From Streptomyces cellostaticus (lineage in GTDB: Bacteria > Actinomycetota > Actinomycetes > Streptomycetales > Streptomycetaceae): a stretch of 64,000 bases of DNA. This document shows, one piece after another, positions 55,505-64,000 of the stretch. The notes beneath the pieces are model-generated. The model saw nothing but the letters and a program-made list of their open reading frames with translations. It was not told the DNA's origin and ran no database searches. The stretch covers positions 1 to 64,000 of the forward strand of contig NZ_JALLIN010000008.1 in NCBI RefSeq assembly GCF_023630175.1. The letters run 5' to 3'. The stretch's first letter is position 1, and every line of letters starts with the position of its first letter. Made by a program: the position numbers and the translations under genes.

Positions 55505-56725
55505 TCACACGCCGAGCGCGGTGAGCCGTTCCTCCACCCGCTGCGGCGCGTACAGGTGCTCCACGACCAGCGCACCCGCACCGACCAGCGCGGCCCGCTC
55601 ACCCAGGCGCGAGGTCACGACGTCCAGGTGGGCGGTGGAGCGGGGCAGCGCCCGCTGGTAGAGCAGCTCGCGCACGCCGGTGAGGAAGGGGGTGCCGGCC
55701 AGATCCCCGGCGATCATCAGCACGCCCGGGTTGAGCAGCGTCACGACCGTCGCCAGTACGTCACCCACTCGGCGGCCCGCCTCCCGGGCCAGCGCGGCCG
55801 CCTCGGGGTGCCCGGCGGACAGCAGGTCCCGCACGTCCGAGCCGGAGGCGGCCGGCACCCCGGCCTCCGTCAGCCGCCGGGCCACGGCGCCGCCGCTGGC
55901 GACGGCGGCGAGACAGCCGTACGAACCGCACCGGCACAGCGCATCCGCGCCCACCCGGATGTGCCCGAGGTCGCCCGCGCCGCCGTCCACGCCCCGGTAG
56001 ATCGAGCCGTCGACCACGACCCCGGCGCCGATCCCGGTGGACACCTTGACCAGTACGAAGGCCGCGCAGTCCGGGTGCCCGGTGCGCTGTTCGCCGTACG
56101 CCATGAGGTTGGCGTCGTTGTCCACCAGTACCGGGACCGCGGGGGCGCCGGTGTGCTCGGTGAAGGCGCGGGACAGGCGGCCCCGTATGTCGTAGCCGTC
56201 CCAGCCGGGCATGATCGGCGGCTGCACCACCCGGCCGCTCTCGCGGTCCACCGGCCCGGGCACCGCGAGCCCGATGCCGCAGACCTCCCCCGCCCCGTGC
56301 CCCGCCTCGGCCAGCGCCCCGGCGAACCAGCCGCCGAGTTCGCCGAGCACGGCCTCGGGCCCGTCCTCGATCACCAGGGTGCCGGAGCGCTCCGCGAGCA
56401 TCTCGCCGGTCAGGGTGAGGACGGCGGCCCGGGCGTGCCGGGTGTCCAGGTCGGCCACGAGGACCACCGCGTGCGAGGCGTCGAACTCCAGGGTGATGGA
56501 AGGGCGCCCGCCGAGCGGTGAGCCGACCGGTCCGCCGGCCCCCTCGCGCAGCCAGCCGGCCCGGAACAGCCGGTCGAGGCGCTGACCGACGGTGGCGCGG
56601 GACAGGCCGGTGGCCTGCTGGAGCGCGCCGCGTGTCACGGCTCGCCCACTGCGCACCAGTTCGAGCAGATCGCCGGCGCTCGCCTGGCTTCCGCTCCTCC
56701 CGGTCCTGCCCGGCCGTCCGGTCAT
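55505..56725 (-). CDS. ROK-family transcriptional repressor
   Basis: 406-aa ROK regulator. An N-terminal winged helix (ALQQATGLSRATVGQRLDRL, about 40-60) precedes the sugar-kinase-like ROK domain with LVADLDTRHARAAVLT, VDNDANLMAYGEQ, STGIGAGVVVDGSIY and the zinc-binding CRCGSYGCLAAVASG. It probably binds a sugar or sugar phosphate and represses the divergent glycoside hydrolase operon. The ATG at 56725 follows AAGGGGG; a start 27 bases upstream is less likely. Confidence 0.87.
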   Translation of the reverse strand: MTGRPGRTGRSGSQASAGDLLELVRSGRAVTRGALQQATGLSRATVGQRLDRLFRAGWLREGAGGPVGSPLGGRPSITLEFDASHAVVLVADLDTRHARAAVLTLTGEMLAERSGTLVIEDGPEAVLGELGGWFAGALAEAGHGAGEVCGIGLAVPGPVDRESGRVVQPPIMPGWDGYDIRGRLSRAFTEHTGAPAVPVLVDNDANLMAYGEQRTGHPDCAAFVLVKVSTGIGAGVVVDGSIYRGVDGGAGDLGHIRVGADALCRCGSYGCLAAVASGGAVARRLTEAGVPAASGSDVRDLLSAGHPEAAALAREAGRRVGDVLATVVTLLNPGVLMIAGDLAGTPFLTGVRELLYQRALPRSTAHLDVVTSRLGERAALVGAGALVVEHLYAPQRVEERLTALGV

Positions 56726-56845
56726 GCGCACCCCCTTGTGTTTTCCAAGCATGCATTACATATTGAGTTTTGCGTGTTAAATAGACGTAACCCTGCGCTA
56801 CGCACAGCCAAACCTGGCCGGCCGGACGTCTTCGGGGAGCCCCGA
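56726..56845. promoter_or_regulatory. Divergent AT-rich promoter/operator between ROK and glycosidase genes
   Basis: The 120-bp gap contains an unusually AT-rich block (about 56738-56785) with GCATGC/ATGCAT palindromic elements. The ROK repressor likely controls both directions here, as is usual for ROK regulators. No exact operator is proven. Confidence 0.45.
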
Positions 56846-58276
56846 GTGGATCGCACTGCCCAGCTCACAGCACACCTCCCGGACCGGGGGTTCGCATACG
56901 ATCCGCCGGCGACGGCCTCGCCCCTGCACACCGGGGCCGCCCGGGTGCTGGCGGAGAACTGGACGGGCACGTCGACGGTCCCCTCCCGCAGCCTGTACCC
57001 GCACCAGTGGTCGTGGGACTCCGCCTTCATCGCGATCGGGCTGCGCCACCTCTCGCCGTTACGGGCGCAGACGGAGCTGGAGACGCTGCTGGCGGCCCAG
57101 TGGGGCGACGGGCGCGTCCCGCACATCGTCTTCAACCCCTCCGTACCCCTCGACGCGTACTTCCCGAGCCCCGACTTCTGGCGCTCCTCCACCGCCGGAC
57201 GCGCCGCCGGCGCCCCGCGCACCGTACAGACGTCCGGCATCGTGCAGCCACCGGTGCACGCGCTGGCCGCCTGGCTGGTGCACCGCGCCGATCCCGGCCT
57301 GTCCCGGGCGCGCGGCTTCCTGGCCCGGGTGTACCCGCGGCTGGCCGGCTGGCACCGGTATCTGCTGCACCGGCGTGACCTGGGCGGGAGCGGCCTCGTC
57401 TCCGTCGTGCACCCCTGGGAACAGGGCATGGACAACAGTCCCTGCTGGGACGCCCCGCTCTCCCGGATCACCCCGGCCCCGGCCCGCTCCTTCCGCCGCG
57501 CCGACCTCGACCACGGCGCGCCGCAGGACCGGCCGACGGACCTCGACTACGGGCGGTACGTGCGGCTGGCGGCGGACTACCGCGCCGGCGGGTACGCCGA
57601 CGGCGGCGGGGACTTCGCCGTCGAGGACCCGGCGTTCAACGCACTGCTGATCGCCTCCGAGCAGGCGCTGGCGCGGATCGCCGGGGAGCTGGGGGCGGCC
57701 GGCACCGCCCGGTACGCACGCGCGGAGCGGCTGACGGCTGCCCTGGTGGAGCGGCTGTGGGACCCGGCGAGCGGCGTGTTCCGCTGCCTGGACCTGCGGG
57801 GCGGGGGCCAGGTTCCCGGGCGGAGCGTCTCGGGTCTCGTGCCGCTGCTGCTGCCGGGGCTGCCCCGGTGGACCGCGGACGCGCTCGTCCGCACGCTGTG
57901 CGGGCCGCACTTCGGGCTGGGCACGAGCACCGAGCTGGTCCCGAGCTACGACCTCCTCGACGAGGCCTTCGACCCGCACCGGTACTGGCGCGGCCCGGCG
58001 TGGTTCAACACGAGCTGGCTGCTGGAGCGGGGCCTGCGCGCGCACGGCCACCCGGAGCGGGCCGACGCGCTGCGGGCGGCAGTGCTGCGCCTGGCCCGGG
58101 CGGGCGACTTCGCCGAGTACGTCGATCCGCACACCGGCGAGGCCTGCGGCGCGACCGGCTTCGCCTGGACCGCCGCGCTCGCACTGGACCTGCTGCACCG
58201 GGGACCGGAGGGCGACGACGCGGCCGGCACCGGGGACGGCGACGACATGAGGGACAAGGGAGGGGATCGGGGATGA
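56846..58276 (+). CDS. Glycoside hydrolase, GH63/MGH-like
   Basis: 476-aa (alpha/alpha)6-barrel hydrolase. Recognisable segments are SLYPHQWSWDSAFIAIGLRH, PHIVFNP, WEQGMDNSPCWD, YDLLDEAFDPHRYWRGPAWFN and a C-terminal ATGFAWTAALALDL. Close in type to mannosylglycerate/glucosylglycerate hydrolases and GH63 glucosidases. The GTG at 56846 follows GGGGAG; upstream codons in frame lie in the promoter. The stop overlaps the next gene's start (ATGA). Substrate is probably a glucosyl or mannosyl solute or alpha-glucan. Confidence 0.8.
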   Translation: MDRTAQLTAHLPDRGFAYDPPATASPLHTGAARVLAENWTGTSTVPSRSLYPHQWSWDSAFIAIGLRHLSPLRAQTELETLLAAQWGDGRVPHIVFNPSVPLDAYFPSPDFWRSSTAGRAAGAPRTVQTSGIVQPPVHALAAWLVHRADPGLSRARGFLARVYPRLAGWHRYLLHRRDLGGSGLVSVVHPWEQGMDNSPCWDAPLSRITPAPARSFRRADLDHGAPQDRPTDLDYGRYVRLAADYRAGGYADGGGDFAVEDPAFNALLIASEQALARIAGELGAAGTARYARAERLTAALVERLWDPASGVFRCLDLRGGGQVPGRSVSGLVPLLLPGLPRWTADALVRTLCGPHFGLGTSTELVPSYDLLDEAFDPHRYWRGPAWFNTSWLLERGLRAHGHPERADALRAAVLRLARAGDFAEYVDPHTGEACGATGFAWTAALALDLLHRGPEGDDAAGTGDGDDMRDKGGDRG

Positions 58277-60210
58277 CGGATCGGCAGCATCTGCTCGTGT
58301 ACGGGGCGACGTTCGCCGCCGTGGGCGACCGGGGTGACATCAGCGGGGTGCGGGGCTGCGGCTCACCGGACGGGCTGTTCGTACGTGACGCCCGGCATCT
58401 CAGCCGGTGGCAGCTCACCGTGGACGGCGCGGTGCCCGAGGTGCTCGCCCCGGTCACGGACGGCGACGTGGCCCGCTGTGTGCTGGTACCGCGCGGGGGC
58501 CGGCAGGAGCCGCCCGCGTGCACCCTGTTCCGGGAACAGGCGGTCGGCGACAGCTCGTTCGTGGAGTCCGTGCTGGTGACCGGCAACCGTCCGGTGCCCA
58601 CCACGGTCCGCCTCGCCGTCACCGTGGACGCCGACTTCACCGACCAGTTCGAGCTCCGTTCCGACCACCGCACCTACGCCAAGGCCGGTGCCGTGCGCTC
58701 CCGCACGGTGCTGGACGACGGCGTCGAGTTCACCTACCGGCGCGCCGAGTGGCACTCCGTCACGACCATCACGGCCGACCCGGCCCCGGAGGCCGTCGAG
58801 GAGACCGGCACCGGCGCCCGCCGCCTGGTGTGGACCCTCGAAGTGGCGCCGCACGGCACCACCGAGCTGGTGCTGCGTGTGATGGCCCGCCCGCACGGCG
58901 ACCGGCGTGCCCTGCGCGTGCCCCGCTCCCCCGCCGCGGTGAACGAGCAGCTCGCCGCGGCGGAGAGCCGATTCGTGGAGGGGGTGGCCTTCCCCACGGG
59001 CCGGCCGGAGCTGGCGGCGGCCTGCGCCCGGGGCCTGGCCGACCTGGCCGCGCTGGAGATCCCGGCGACCGGGCCGGACGGCGAGGAGCTGCGGGTGCCG
59101 GCGGCGGGAGCCCCCTGGTTCCTCACCCTGCTCGGCCGGGACGCCCTGCTCACCTCCCTGTTCACGCTGCCGTACCACCCGCGGCCCGCCGCCGCCACGC
59201 TGCTCGCGCTGGCCGCGGCCCAGGCGACCGGCGCCGGAGTGTCCTCGGCCGCCCAGCCCGGCAAGATCGTGCACGAGGTACGGCACGGGGAGCTGGCGCA
59301 CTTCGGGCAGGTGCCGTTCGGCCGCTACTACGGCTCGGTCGACGCCACCCCGCTGTTCCTCGTCCTGCTCGGGGCGTACACCGAGGGCACCGGCGACGCC
59401 GCCCTGGCCCGGCGCCTGGAACCGCACGCCCGTGCGGCGATCGGCTGGATGCTGGACCACGGCGGGCTGACCTCGCGCGGCTACCTCGTCTACCGGGCCG
59501 ACGAGGGCGGCCTCGCCAACCAGAACTGGAAGGACTCCCCGGGCGCGATCTGCTGGGCGGACGGCACCCGGCCCACCGGGGCGGTGATGGCGGCGGGCGC
59601 CCAGGGCTACGCGTACGACGCGTTGCGCCGCACCGCGTGGGTGGCGCGCACGGTGTGGGGCGACGCGACGTACGCCGCGCTGCTGGAGCAGGCGGCGGGC
59701 GATCTGCGGGACCGCTTCCAGCGGGACTTCTGGATGCGTGGGCGCTCCTTCCCGGCGCTGGCACTGGACGGCACCGGCCGCCAGGTCGACGCGCTGGCCT
59801 CCGACGCCGGGCATCTGCTGTGGTCGGGGCTGCTGGACAAGGAGTACGGGGAGGCGGTCGGGCGGCGGCTGCTGGAACCGGACTTCTTCTCCGGCTGGGG
59901 CGTCCGCACGCTCGCCTCGGGCCAGTCGGCGTACCACCCGCTCTCGTACCACCGCGGCTCGGTCTGGCCGCACGACAACGCGCTGATCGCGCTGGGGCTG
60001 GCCCGCTACGGCCTGCACGACGAGGCCCGGACGGTGGCGCAGGCGCTGGTCGACGCGGCGTCGGCCAGCGGGCACCGGCTCCCGGAGGTGCTGGCGGGCT
60101 ACGGCCGCGACACCCACCCGGAGCCGGTCCCCTACCCGCACGCGTGCGCCCGCGAATCCCGTTCGGCGGCGGCCCCGCTCGCCCTGCTCACGGCGGTCGG
60201 CGGGGTCTGA
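58273..60210 (+). CDS. Glycogen-debranching-type amylo-alpha-1,6-glucosidase
   Basis: 645-aa hydrolase with an N-terminal debranching domain (LLVYGATFAAVGDRGDISGV, SPDGLFVRDARHLSRWQL) and a C-terminal (alpha/alpha)6 barrel: APWFLTLLGRDALLTSL, IVHEVRHGELAHFGQVPFG, NQNWKDSPGAI and PLSYHRGSVWPHDNALIA. It hydrolyses alpha-1,6 or related glycosidic bonds. Operon partner of the preceding hydrolase, likely under the ROK repressor. Complete length. Confidence 0.83.
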   Translation: MTDRQHLLVYGATFAAVGDRGDISGVRGCGSPDGLFVRDARHLSRWQLTVDGAVPEVLAPVTDGDVARCVLVPRGGRQEPPACTLFREQAVGDSSFVESVLVTGNRPVPTTVRLAVTVDADFTDQFELRSDHRTYAKAGAVRSRTVLDDGVEFTYRRAEWHSVTTITADPAPEAVEETGTGARRLVWTLEVAPHGTTELVLRVMARPHGDRRALRVPRSPAAVNEQLAAAESRFVEGVAFPTGRPELAAACARGLADLAALEIPATGPDGEELRVPAAGAPWFLTLLGRDALLTSLFTLPYHPRPAAATLLALAAAQATGAGVSSAAQPGKIVHEVRHGELAHFGQVPFGRYYGSVDATPLFLVLLGAYTEGTGDAALARRLEPHARAAIGWMLDHGGLTSRGYLVYRADEGGLANQNWKDSPGAICWADGTRPTGAVMAAGAQGYAYDALRRTAWVARTVWGDATYAALLEQAAGDLRDRFQRDFWMRGRSFPALALDGTGRQVDALASDAGHLLWSGLLDKEYGEAVGRRLLEPDFFSGWGVRTLASGQSAYHPLSYHRGSVWPHDNALIALGLARYGLHDEARTVAQALVDAASASGHRLPEVLAGYGRDTHPEPVPYPHACARESRSAAAPLALLTAVGGV

Positions 60211-60281
60211 GGGGTGCCTTGACCAGGGGTTTGCCCGGTGTTTGCCCGGTGCCGTGAACAGCGGTGAGCGGCCACCCGTAC

Positions 60282-60358
60282 GACATGGGCGGCGGGCCAG
60301 GCGGGCCGGGGTTGCTTCGGCCCTGCCCATCCTCCCAGCGTGGCCCGCCGCCCATGTC
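60282..60358. terminator. 18-bp perfect inverted repeat between glycosidase and LTA-synthase-like genes
   Basis: GACATGGGCGGCGGGCCA (60282-60299) is exactly complementary to 60341-60358 across a 41-base loop that has its own GGGCCG-type hairpin. It lies 71 bp after the upstream stop, so it probably terminates the glycosidase operon. The right arm contains the ATG at 60354, which would be buried in the stem of a readthrough RNA. Confidence 0.6.
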
Positions 60359-60386
60359 ACGGGTCTCGCAGGGAAGGACCTCCGGG

Positions 60387-62402
60387 TTGCCTCAGCACAC
60401 GAGTACGCGCCAGTCACCGGATACGGCCGGAGGAACCGAGGCCGTCCTCGACGAACAGGAACATCGGGAGGAGGCCGAGCGGACCGATCAGCCGGGGCAG
60501 GCCGAGCCGGCCGCCACCGCCGACCGGCCTCCCGCCCCGGAAGCAACCGGCGCGGAAGCGGCCGCCCCGGAAGCAGCCGCCCCGGAAGCAGCCGGCGCGG
60601 AAGCAGCCGGCGCGGAAGCAGCCGGCGCGGAAGCAGCCGGCGCGGAAGCAGCCGGCGCGGAAGCAGCCGGCGCGGAAGCAGCCGGCGCGCAAGCGGCCGG
60701 ACGCGTTCGCCGTGTCCGGGCCGCCTGGTCCGCCCGGGCCGAGCGCTGGCGGCAGGCGCATCCGGGGGCCGCCCGGGCGCTGTCCGTGACCGTCACGGTG
60801 CTGGCCGCCGTCCTGGTCGTCGCCGCGCTGGTGCTGCCGAACACCGTGGTCGGGCTCGGGCCCGCCAAGTTCACCCGCATACCGGGCGAGGCGGTCATCG
60901 GCGCCGCCGTGCTGCTCGCGCTGCCGCGCCGCCCGCGTGTGGTGCTGGCCGCGCTGTCCGGGGTCGTGCTGGCCGCCATGACGGTGCTGAACCTGCTCGA
61001 CATGGGGTTCAACCAGTACCTGGGCCGCCCCTTCAACCCCGTGCTGGACTGGAGCCTGCTCGGCGACGCCCAGTCGTACCTGGAGGACTCGCTCGGCCGC
61101 ACGGCCACCCTCGCCGCCACCGCCGGCGTGATCGTCCTCGTGCTGCTGCTGGCCGTCCTGCTGGCTCTGGCCACCGTCCGGCTGGGCGACCGGCTCGCCC
61201 GGCACGGCGCGGCCGCGACCCGCGGCACCATGATCGCGGGCGTCGCCTGGATCACCTGCTCCGCCCTGGGCCTGCAGATATCCGGTGTGCCGGTCGCCTC
61301 CGACCGCACCACCACCGCGCTGAAGGTCGAGTCCCAGCGGGTCTCGGACACCCTCAGGGACGAGGCGCAGTTCCAGAAGATCGCCGGGGAGGACCGGTTC
61401 GGCGGCACCCCGGGCAGCCAGCTCGTCCCCGACCTGCGCGGCAAGGACATGGTCTTCACGTTCATCGAGAGCTACGGCCGCAGCGCCATCGAGGACCCGA
61501 TCATCGCCCCGGGCGTCGACACCACCCTGGACGCCCGCACCAAGGCCCTCGCCAAGGCCGGCTTCCACGCCAGGAGCGGCTGGCTGACCTCCGCGACCTA
61601 CGGCGGCAGTAGCTGGCTCGGGCACTCCACCACCATGTCGGGCCTGTGGGTCAGCAACCAGCAGCGCTACCGCACGGTCATGGCGAGCGACCACCTCAGC
61701 CTGACCGAGGCCTTCAAGAAGACCGGCGCCTTCGACACCGTCGGCGTGATGCCGGGCGTGCAGAAGGGCTGGCCCGAGCAGAAGTGGTACGGCCTCGACA
61801 AGGTCTACAACGCCTTCCAGCTCGGCTACCGGGGCCCGAAGTTCAGCTGGTCCACGATGCCCGACCAGTACGCGCTCCAGCAGTACGAGGAGCGGGTGCA
61901 CAGCAAGCGCCCCTCCGACGGGAAGTCGCGGATGTCACTGCTCATCCTGACCTCCAGCCACCAGCCCTGGGCGCCGGTGCCGAAGATGGTCGGCTGGGAC
62001 GAGCTGGGCGACGGCTCCGGGTTCAAGGAGATGGAGGCGGCGGGCGACCGGCCGGCCGACGTCATCGCCGACACCACCAAGTCGCGTGAGCAGTACGGCA
62101 AGTCGATCCAGTACTCGGTGACCGCGCTGACCGAGTGGCTGGAGCGCCACGGCACCGACGACACCGTGCTCGTCTTCCTGGGCGACCACCAGCCGATCGC
62201 CCGGGTCAGCGGCAACCACGCCAGCCGTGACGTGCCCGTCTCCATCGTGGCCAAGGATCCGAAGGTGCTGGACCGGATCGCCGACTGGCACTGGACGCAG
62301 GGGCTGCGTCCCGCGCACGACGCCCCGGTGTGGCGGATGAGTTCCTTCCGCGACCGCTTCCTGACGGCGTACGGCTCGGTCCCGCACCCCGAAAAGGGCT
62401 GA
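60387..62402 (+). CDS. LTA-synthase-like membrane sulfatase
   Basis: About 671-aa membrane protein of the lipoteichoic acid synthase/sulfatase type. A disordered Ala/Glu-rich cytoplasmic N-terminus with a pentapeptide repeat precedes 4-5 TM helices (about residues 130-310) and an extracellular sulfatase domain. Motifs: VFTFIESYGRSAIEDP, WLTSATYGGSSWLGHSTTMSG (nucleophile Ser/Thr area) and VLVFLGDHQPIARVSG (metal ligands). It may transfer phosphoglycerol or related groups to envelope polymers. I chose the TTG at 60387 because AAGGA lies 8 bases upstream; the ATG at 60354 sits within a hairpin and lacks a ribosome site. Confidence 0.82.
   Translation: MPQHTSTRQSPDTAGGTEAVLDEQEHREEAERTDQPGQAEPAATADRPPAPEATGAEAAAPEAAAPEAAGAEAAGAEAAGAEAAGAEAAGAEAAGAEAAGAQAAGRVRRVRAAWSARAERWRQAHPGAARALSVTVTVLAAVLVVAALVLPNTVVGLGPAKFTRIPGEAVIGAAVLLALPRRPRVVLAALSGVVLAAMTVLNLLDMGFNQYLGRPFNPVLDWSLLGDAQSYLEDSLGRTATLAATAGVIVLVLLLAVLLALATVRLGDRLARHGAAATRGTMIAGVAWITCSALGLQISGVPVASDRTTTALKVESQRVSDTLRDEAQFQKIAGEDRFGGTPGSQLVPDLRGKDMVFTFIESYGRSAIEDPIIAPGVDTTLDARTKALAKAGFHARSGWLTSATYGGSSWLGHSTTMSGLWVSNQQRYRTVMASDHLSLTEAFKKTGAFDTVGVMPGVQKGWPEQKWYGLDKVYNAFQLGYRGPKFSWSTMPDQYALQQYEERVHSKRPSDGKSRMSLLILTSSHQPWAPVPKMVGWDELGDGSGFKEMEAAGDRPADVIADTTKSREQYGKSIQYSVTALTEWLERHGTDDTVLVFLGDHQPIARVSGNHASRDVPVSIVAKDPKVLDRIADWHWTQGLRPAHDAPVWRMSSFRDRFLTAYGSVPHPEKG
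60540..60702 (+). repeat. 15-bp tandem repeat (minisatellite) encoding EAAGA
   Basis: About ten near-identical 15-base units (GGAAGCAGCCGGCGC) encode the pentapeptide EAAGA or EAAAP. The last seven units are almost identical, which suggests recent copy-number change by slippage. The repeat keeps the frame for any copy number. Confidence 0.8.
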
Positions 62403-63545
62403 TCAGCCGCCGGAGGTGTCCAGCTCCGCGTCCTCGCCGACGCCCGCGCAGTCGTACGGGTCCTTCAGCCAGCCGTCCGGCAGCACCACACGGTTGTTGC
62501 CGGACGTGCGGCCGCGGGGTCCGTCGGCGCCGGTGGGCCAGGGCTGGTCCAGGTCCAGCTCGTCGAGACCGGCCCGCAGTTCCCGGAGCGAGGAGGTGAT
62601 CGCGAGCCGCTTGCGCATCTCGGAGCCGACCGCGAAGCCCTTCAGGTACCAGGCGACGTGCTTGCGGAAGTCGACTACGCCCTTGGACTCGTCGCCGATC
62701 CACTCGCCGAGCAGGGTGGCGTGCCGGACCATGACGTCGGCGACCTCGCGGAGGGAGGGCCGCGCGATGTCGTTCGTCCGGCCCTCGAAGGCGGCCACCA
62801 GGTCGGCGAACAGCCACGGCCGGCCCAGGCAGCCGCGGCCCACCACCACGCCGTCGCAGCCCGTCTCGCGCACCATGCGCAGCGCGTCCTCGGCCGACCA
62901 GATGTCGCCGTTGCCGAGCACCGGGATCTCCGGGACGTGCTCCTTCAGGCGGGCGATGGCCCCCCAGTCGGCGGTGCCGCCGTAGTGCTGGGCGGCCGTG
63001 CGGCCGTGCAGCGCGATCGCCGTGACGCCCTCCTCGACGGCGATGCGGCCGGCGTCGAGATAGGTGATGTGGTCGTCGTCGATGCCCTTGCGCATCTTCA
63101 TCGTGACCGGACGGTCCCCGGCTCCGGAGACCGCCTCGCGCAGGATGGCCCGCAGCAGGTTCCGCTTGTAGGGCAGCGCGGAGCCGCCGCCCTTCCGGGT
63201 CACCTTCGGGACCGGGCAGCCGAAGTTCAGGTCGATGTGGTCGGCCAGGTCCTCCTCCGCGATCATGCGGACGGCCTTGCCGACGGTCGCCGGGTCCACT
63301 CCGTAGAGCTGGATCGAGCGCGGCTTCTCGGTCGCGTCGAAGTGGATCAGCTGCATGGTCTTCTCGTTGCGCTCCACCAGCGCCCGGGTCGTGATCATCT
63401 CGCTCACGAACAGGCCCTTGCCACCGCTGAACTCTCGGCACAGGGTGCGGAAGGGAGCGTTGGTGATACCGGCCATGGGGGCCAGGACCACCGGCGGCCG
63501 GACGGTGTGCGGGCCGATCTGCAGGGGGGACTCGGGCGTGGGCAT
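62403..63545 (-). CDS. dus: tRNA-dihydrouridine synthase
   Basis: 380-aa FMN enzyme reducing uridines in tRNA D-loops with NADPH. FMN barrel start PPVVLAPMAGITNAPFRTLC, catalytic Cys110 in DLNFGCPVPKVTRKGGGSAL, FMN-phosphate motif in IPVLGNGDIWSAEDALRMV and GCDGVVVGRGCLGRPWLF. Close to the DusB group. The C-terminal domain is complete. Convergent with the membrane sulfatase. Confidence 0.93.
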   Translation of the reverse strand: MPTPESPLQIGPHTVRPPVVLAPMAGITNAPFRTLCREFSGGKGLFVSEMITTRALVERNEKTMQLIHFDATEKPRSIQLYGVDPATVGKAVRMIAEEDLADHIDLNFGCPVPKVTRKGGGSALPYKRNLLRAILREAVSGAGDRPVTMKMRKGIDDDHITYLDAGRIAVEEGVTAIALHGRTAAQHYGGTADWGAIARLKEHVPEIPVLGNGDIWSAEDALRMVRETGCDGVVVGRGCLGRPWLFADLVAAFEGRTNDIARPSLREVADVMVRHATLLGEWIGDESKGVVDFRKHVAWYLKGFAVGSEMRKRLAITSSLRELRAGLDELDLDQPWPTGADGPRGRTSGNNRVVLPDGWLKDPYDCAGVGEDAELDTSGG

Positions 63546-63625
63546 TCCCCCATTGTCACGTATCCACGGAGATCATGTAACAGTCATTAGTTAACCGCAC
63601 TATCGAAATCCCGTAGCATGGCCCC

Positions 63626-64000
63626 ATGCCCGAGCCCAGTCACCGCCGACGCCTGCTCGTCCTCGCGATCTGCTGCATGAGCCTGCTGATCGTGAGCCTC
63701 GACAACACCGCCCTGAACGTGGCGCTGCCCTCGATGCAGCGCGAGCTGCACGCCACCACCTCCGGCCTGCAGTGGACGATCGACGCCTACACGCTCGTCC
63801 TGGCCTCGCTGCTGATGCTCGCGGGCTCCACGGCGGACCGGATCGGCCGCAAGAAGGTCTTCATGTCGGGCCTGGTGATCTTCTGCGTCGGCTCGCTGCT
63901 CTGCTCCCTCGCGCCGAGCCTGGAACTGCTGATCGCCTTCCGCACGGTCCAGGCGGTCGGCGGCTCCATGCTCAACCCGGTCGCCATGTCGATCATCACC
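63626..64000 (+). CDS. MFS transporter, DHA2/EmrB-QacA type (partial, runs off window)
   Basis: The first 125 codons of a drug:H+ antiporter. TM1 carries ISLLIVSLDNTALNVALPS-like sequence (LLIVSLDNTALNVALPSM), followed by ATTSGLQWTIDAYTLVLASL and the loop GSTADRIGRKKVFM, characteristic of 14-TM EmrB/QacA exporters. The gene continues beyond the window. An AT-rich promoter patch lies at 63575-63615, upstream of the ATG. Confidence 0.88.
   Translation, partial: MPEPSHRRRLLVLAICCMSLLIVSLDNTALNVALPSMQRELHATTSGLQWTIDAYTLVLASLLMLAGSTADRIGRKKVFMSGLVIFCVGSLLCSLAPSLELLIAFRTVQAVGGSMLNPVAMSIIT

Overview
The window is high-GC DNA with typical Streptomyces gene content: a HrdA-like sigma factor next to dnaG, STAS/ANTAR and HxlR regulators, an M4 neutral protease, a class F sortase, siroheme nitrite reductase and frequent GTG starts. 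The hrdA-dnaG neighbourhood, the nitrate/nitrite assimilation genes, ppdK and dus look like conserved chromosome-core material. No species can be named from the sequence alone.

Layout. 0.1-4.9 kb: a STAS-ANTAR regulator, then a two-gene unit encoding an unknown 175-aa protein and a 1012-aa multi-pass M48-like metalloprotease. 5.1-21.2 kb: a genomic island bounded by a 47-bp direct repeat of the 3' half of a tRNA gene (anticodon CAT). The intact tRNA is at the right end and the displaced 3' half at the left end. The island carries a two-component system, a small membrane/secreted gene pair, a PepSY lipoprotein, joined fragments of a cation transporter and an MFS transporter, a complete four-gene type II Wadjet-like operon (jetABCD), two VapBC modules, a helicase-gene fragment and a 5'-truncated IS3-family element. 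No integrase is visible.

21.2-34.4 kb: two identical tRNA-Asn genes with a terminator, a YtxH-like protein, a xylulokinase-like FGGY kinase, a heterodimeric ABC exporter with one degenerate ATP site, hrdA, dnaG, an FAD reductase, a dGTPase and a sirohydrochlorin chelatase. 34.6-47.6 kb: a SanA-like DUF218 protein, nitrate reductase nasA with a GlnR-like box, an epoxide hydrolase-like protein, a GGCT-like protein, a secreted M4 protease, a small secreted protein plus class F sortase, and a reductase-nirB-nirD operon. NasA reduces nitrate to nitrite and NirBD reduces nitrite to ammonium, while the chelatase can supply siroheme.

47.7-52.3 kb: small or accessory genes (lipoprotein, SDR, HxlR regulator divergent from an MBL hydrolase, a broken MmyB-type regulator, a SUFU-domain protein). 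52.3-64 kb: ppdK, a ROK repressor divergent from a two-gene glycoside hydrolase operon, an LTA-synthase-like membrane sulfatase with a 15-bp minisatellite, dus, and the start of an MFS exporter cut by the window end.

The strongest candidate for follow-up is the tRNA-bounded defence island with Wadjet and paired toxin-antitoxin modules.
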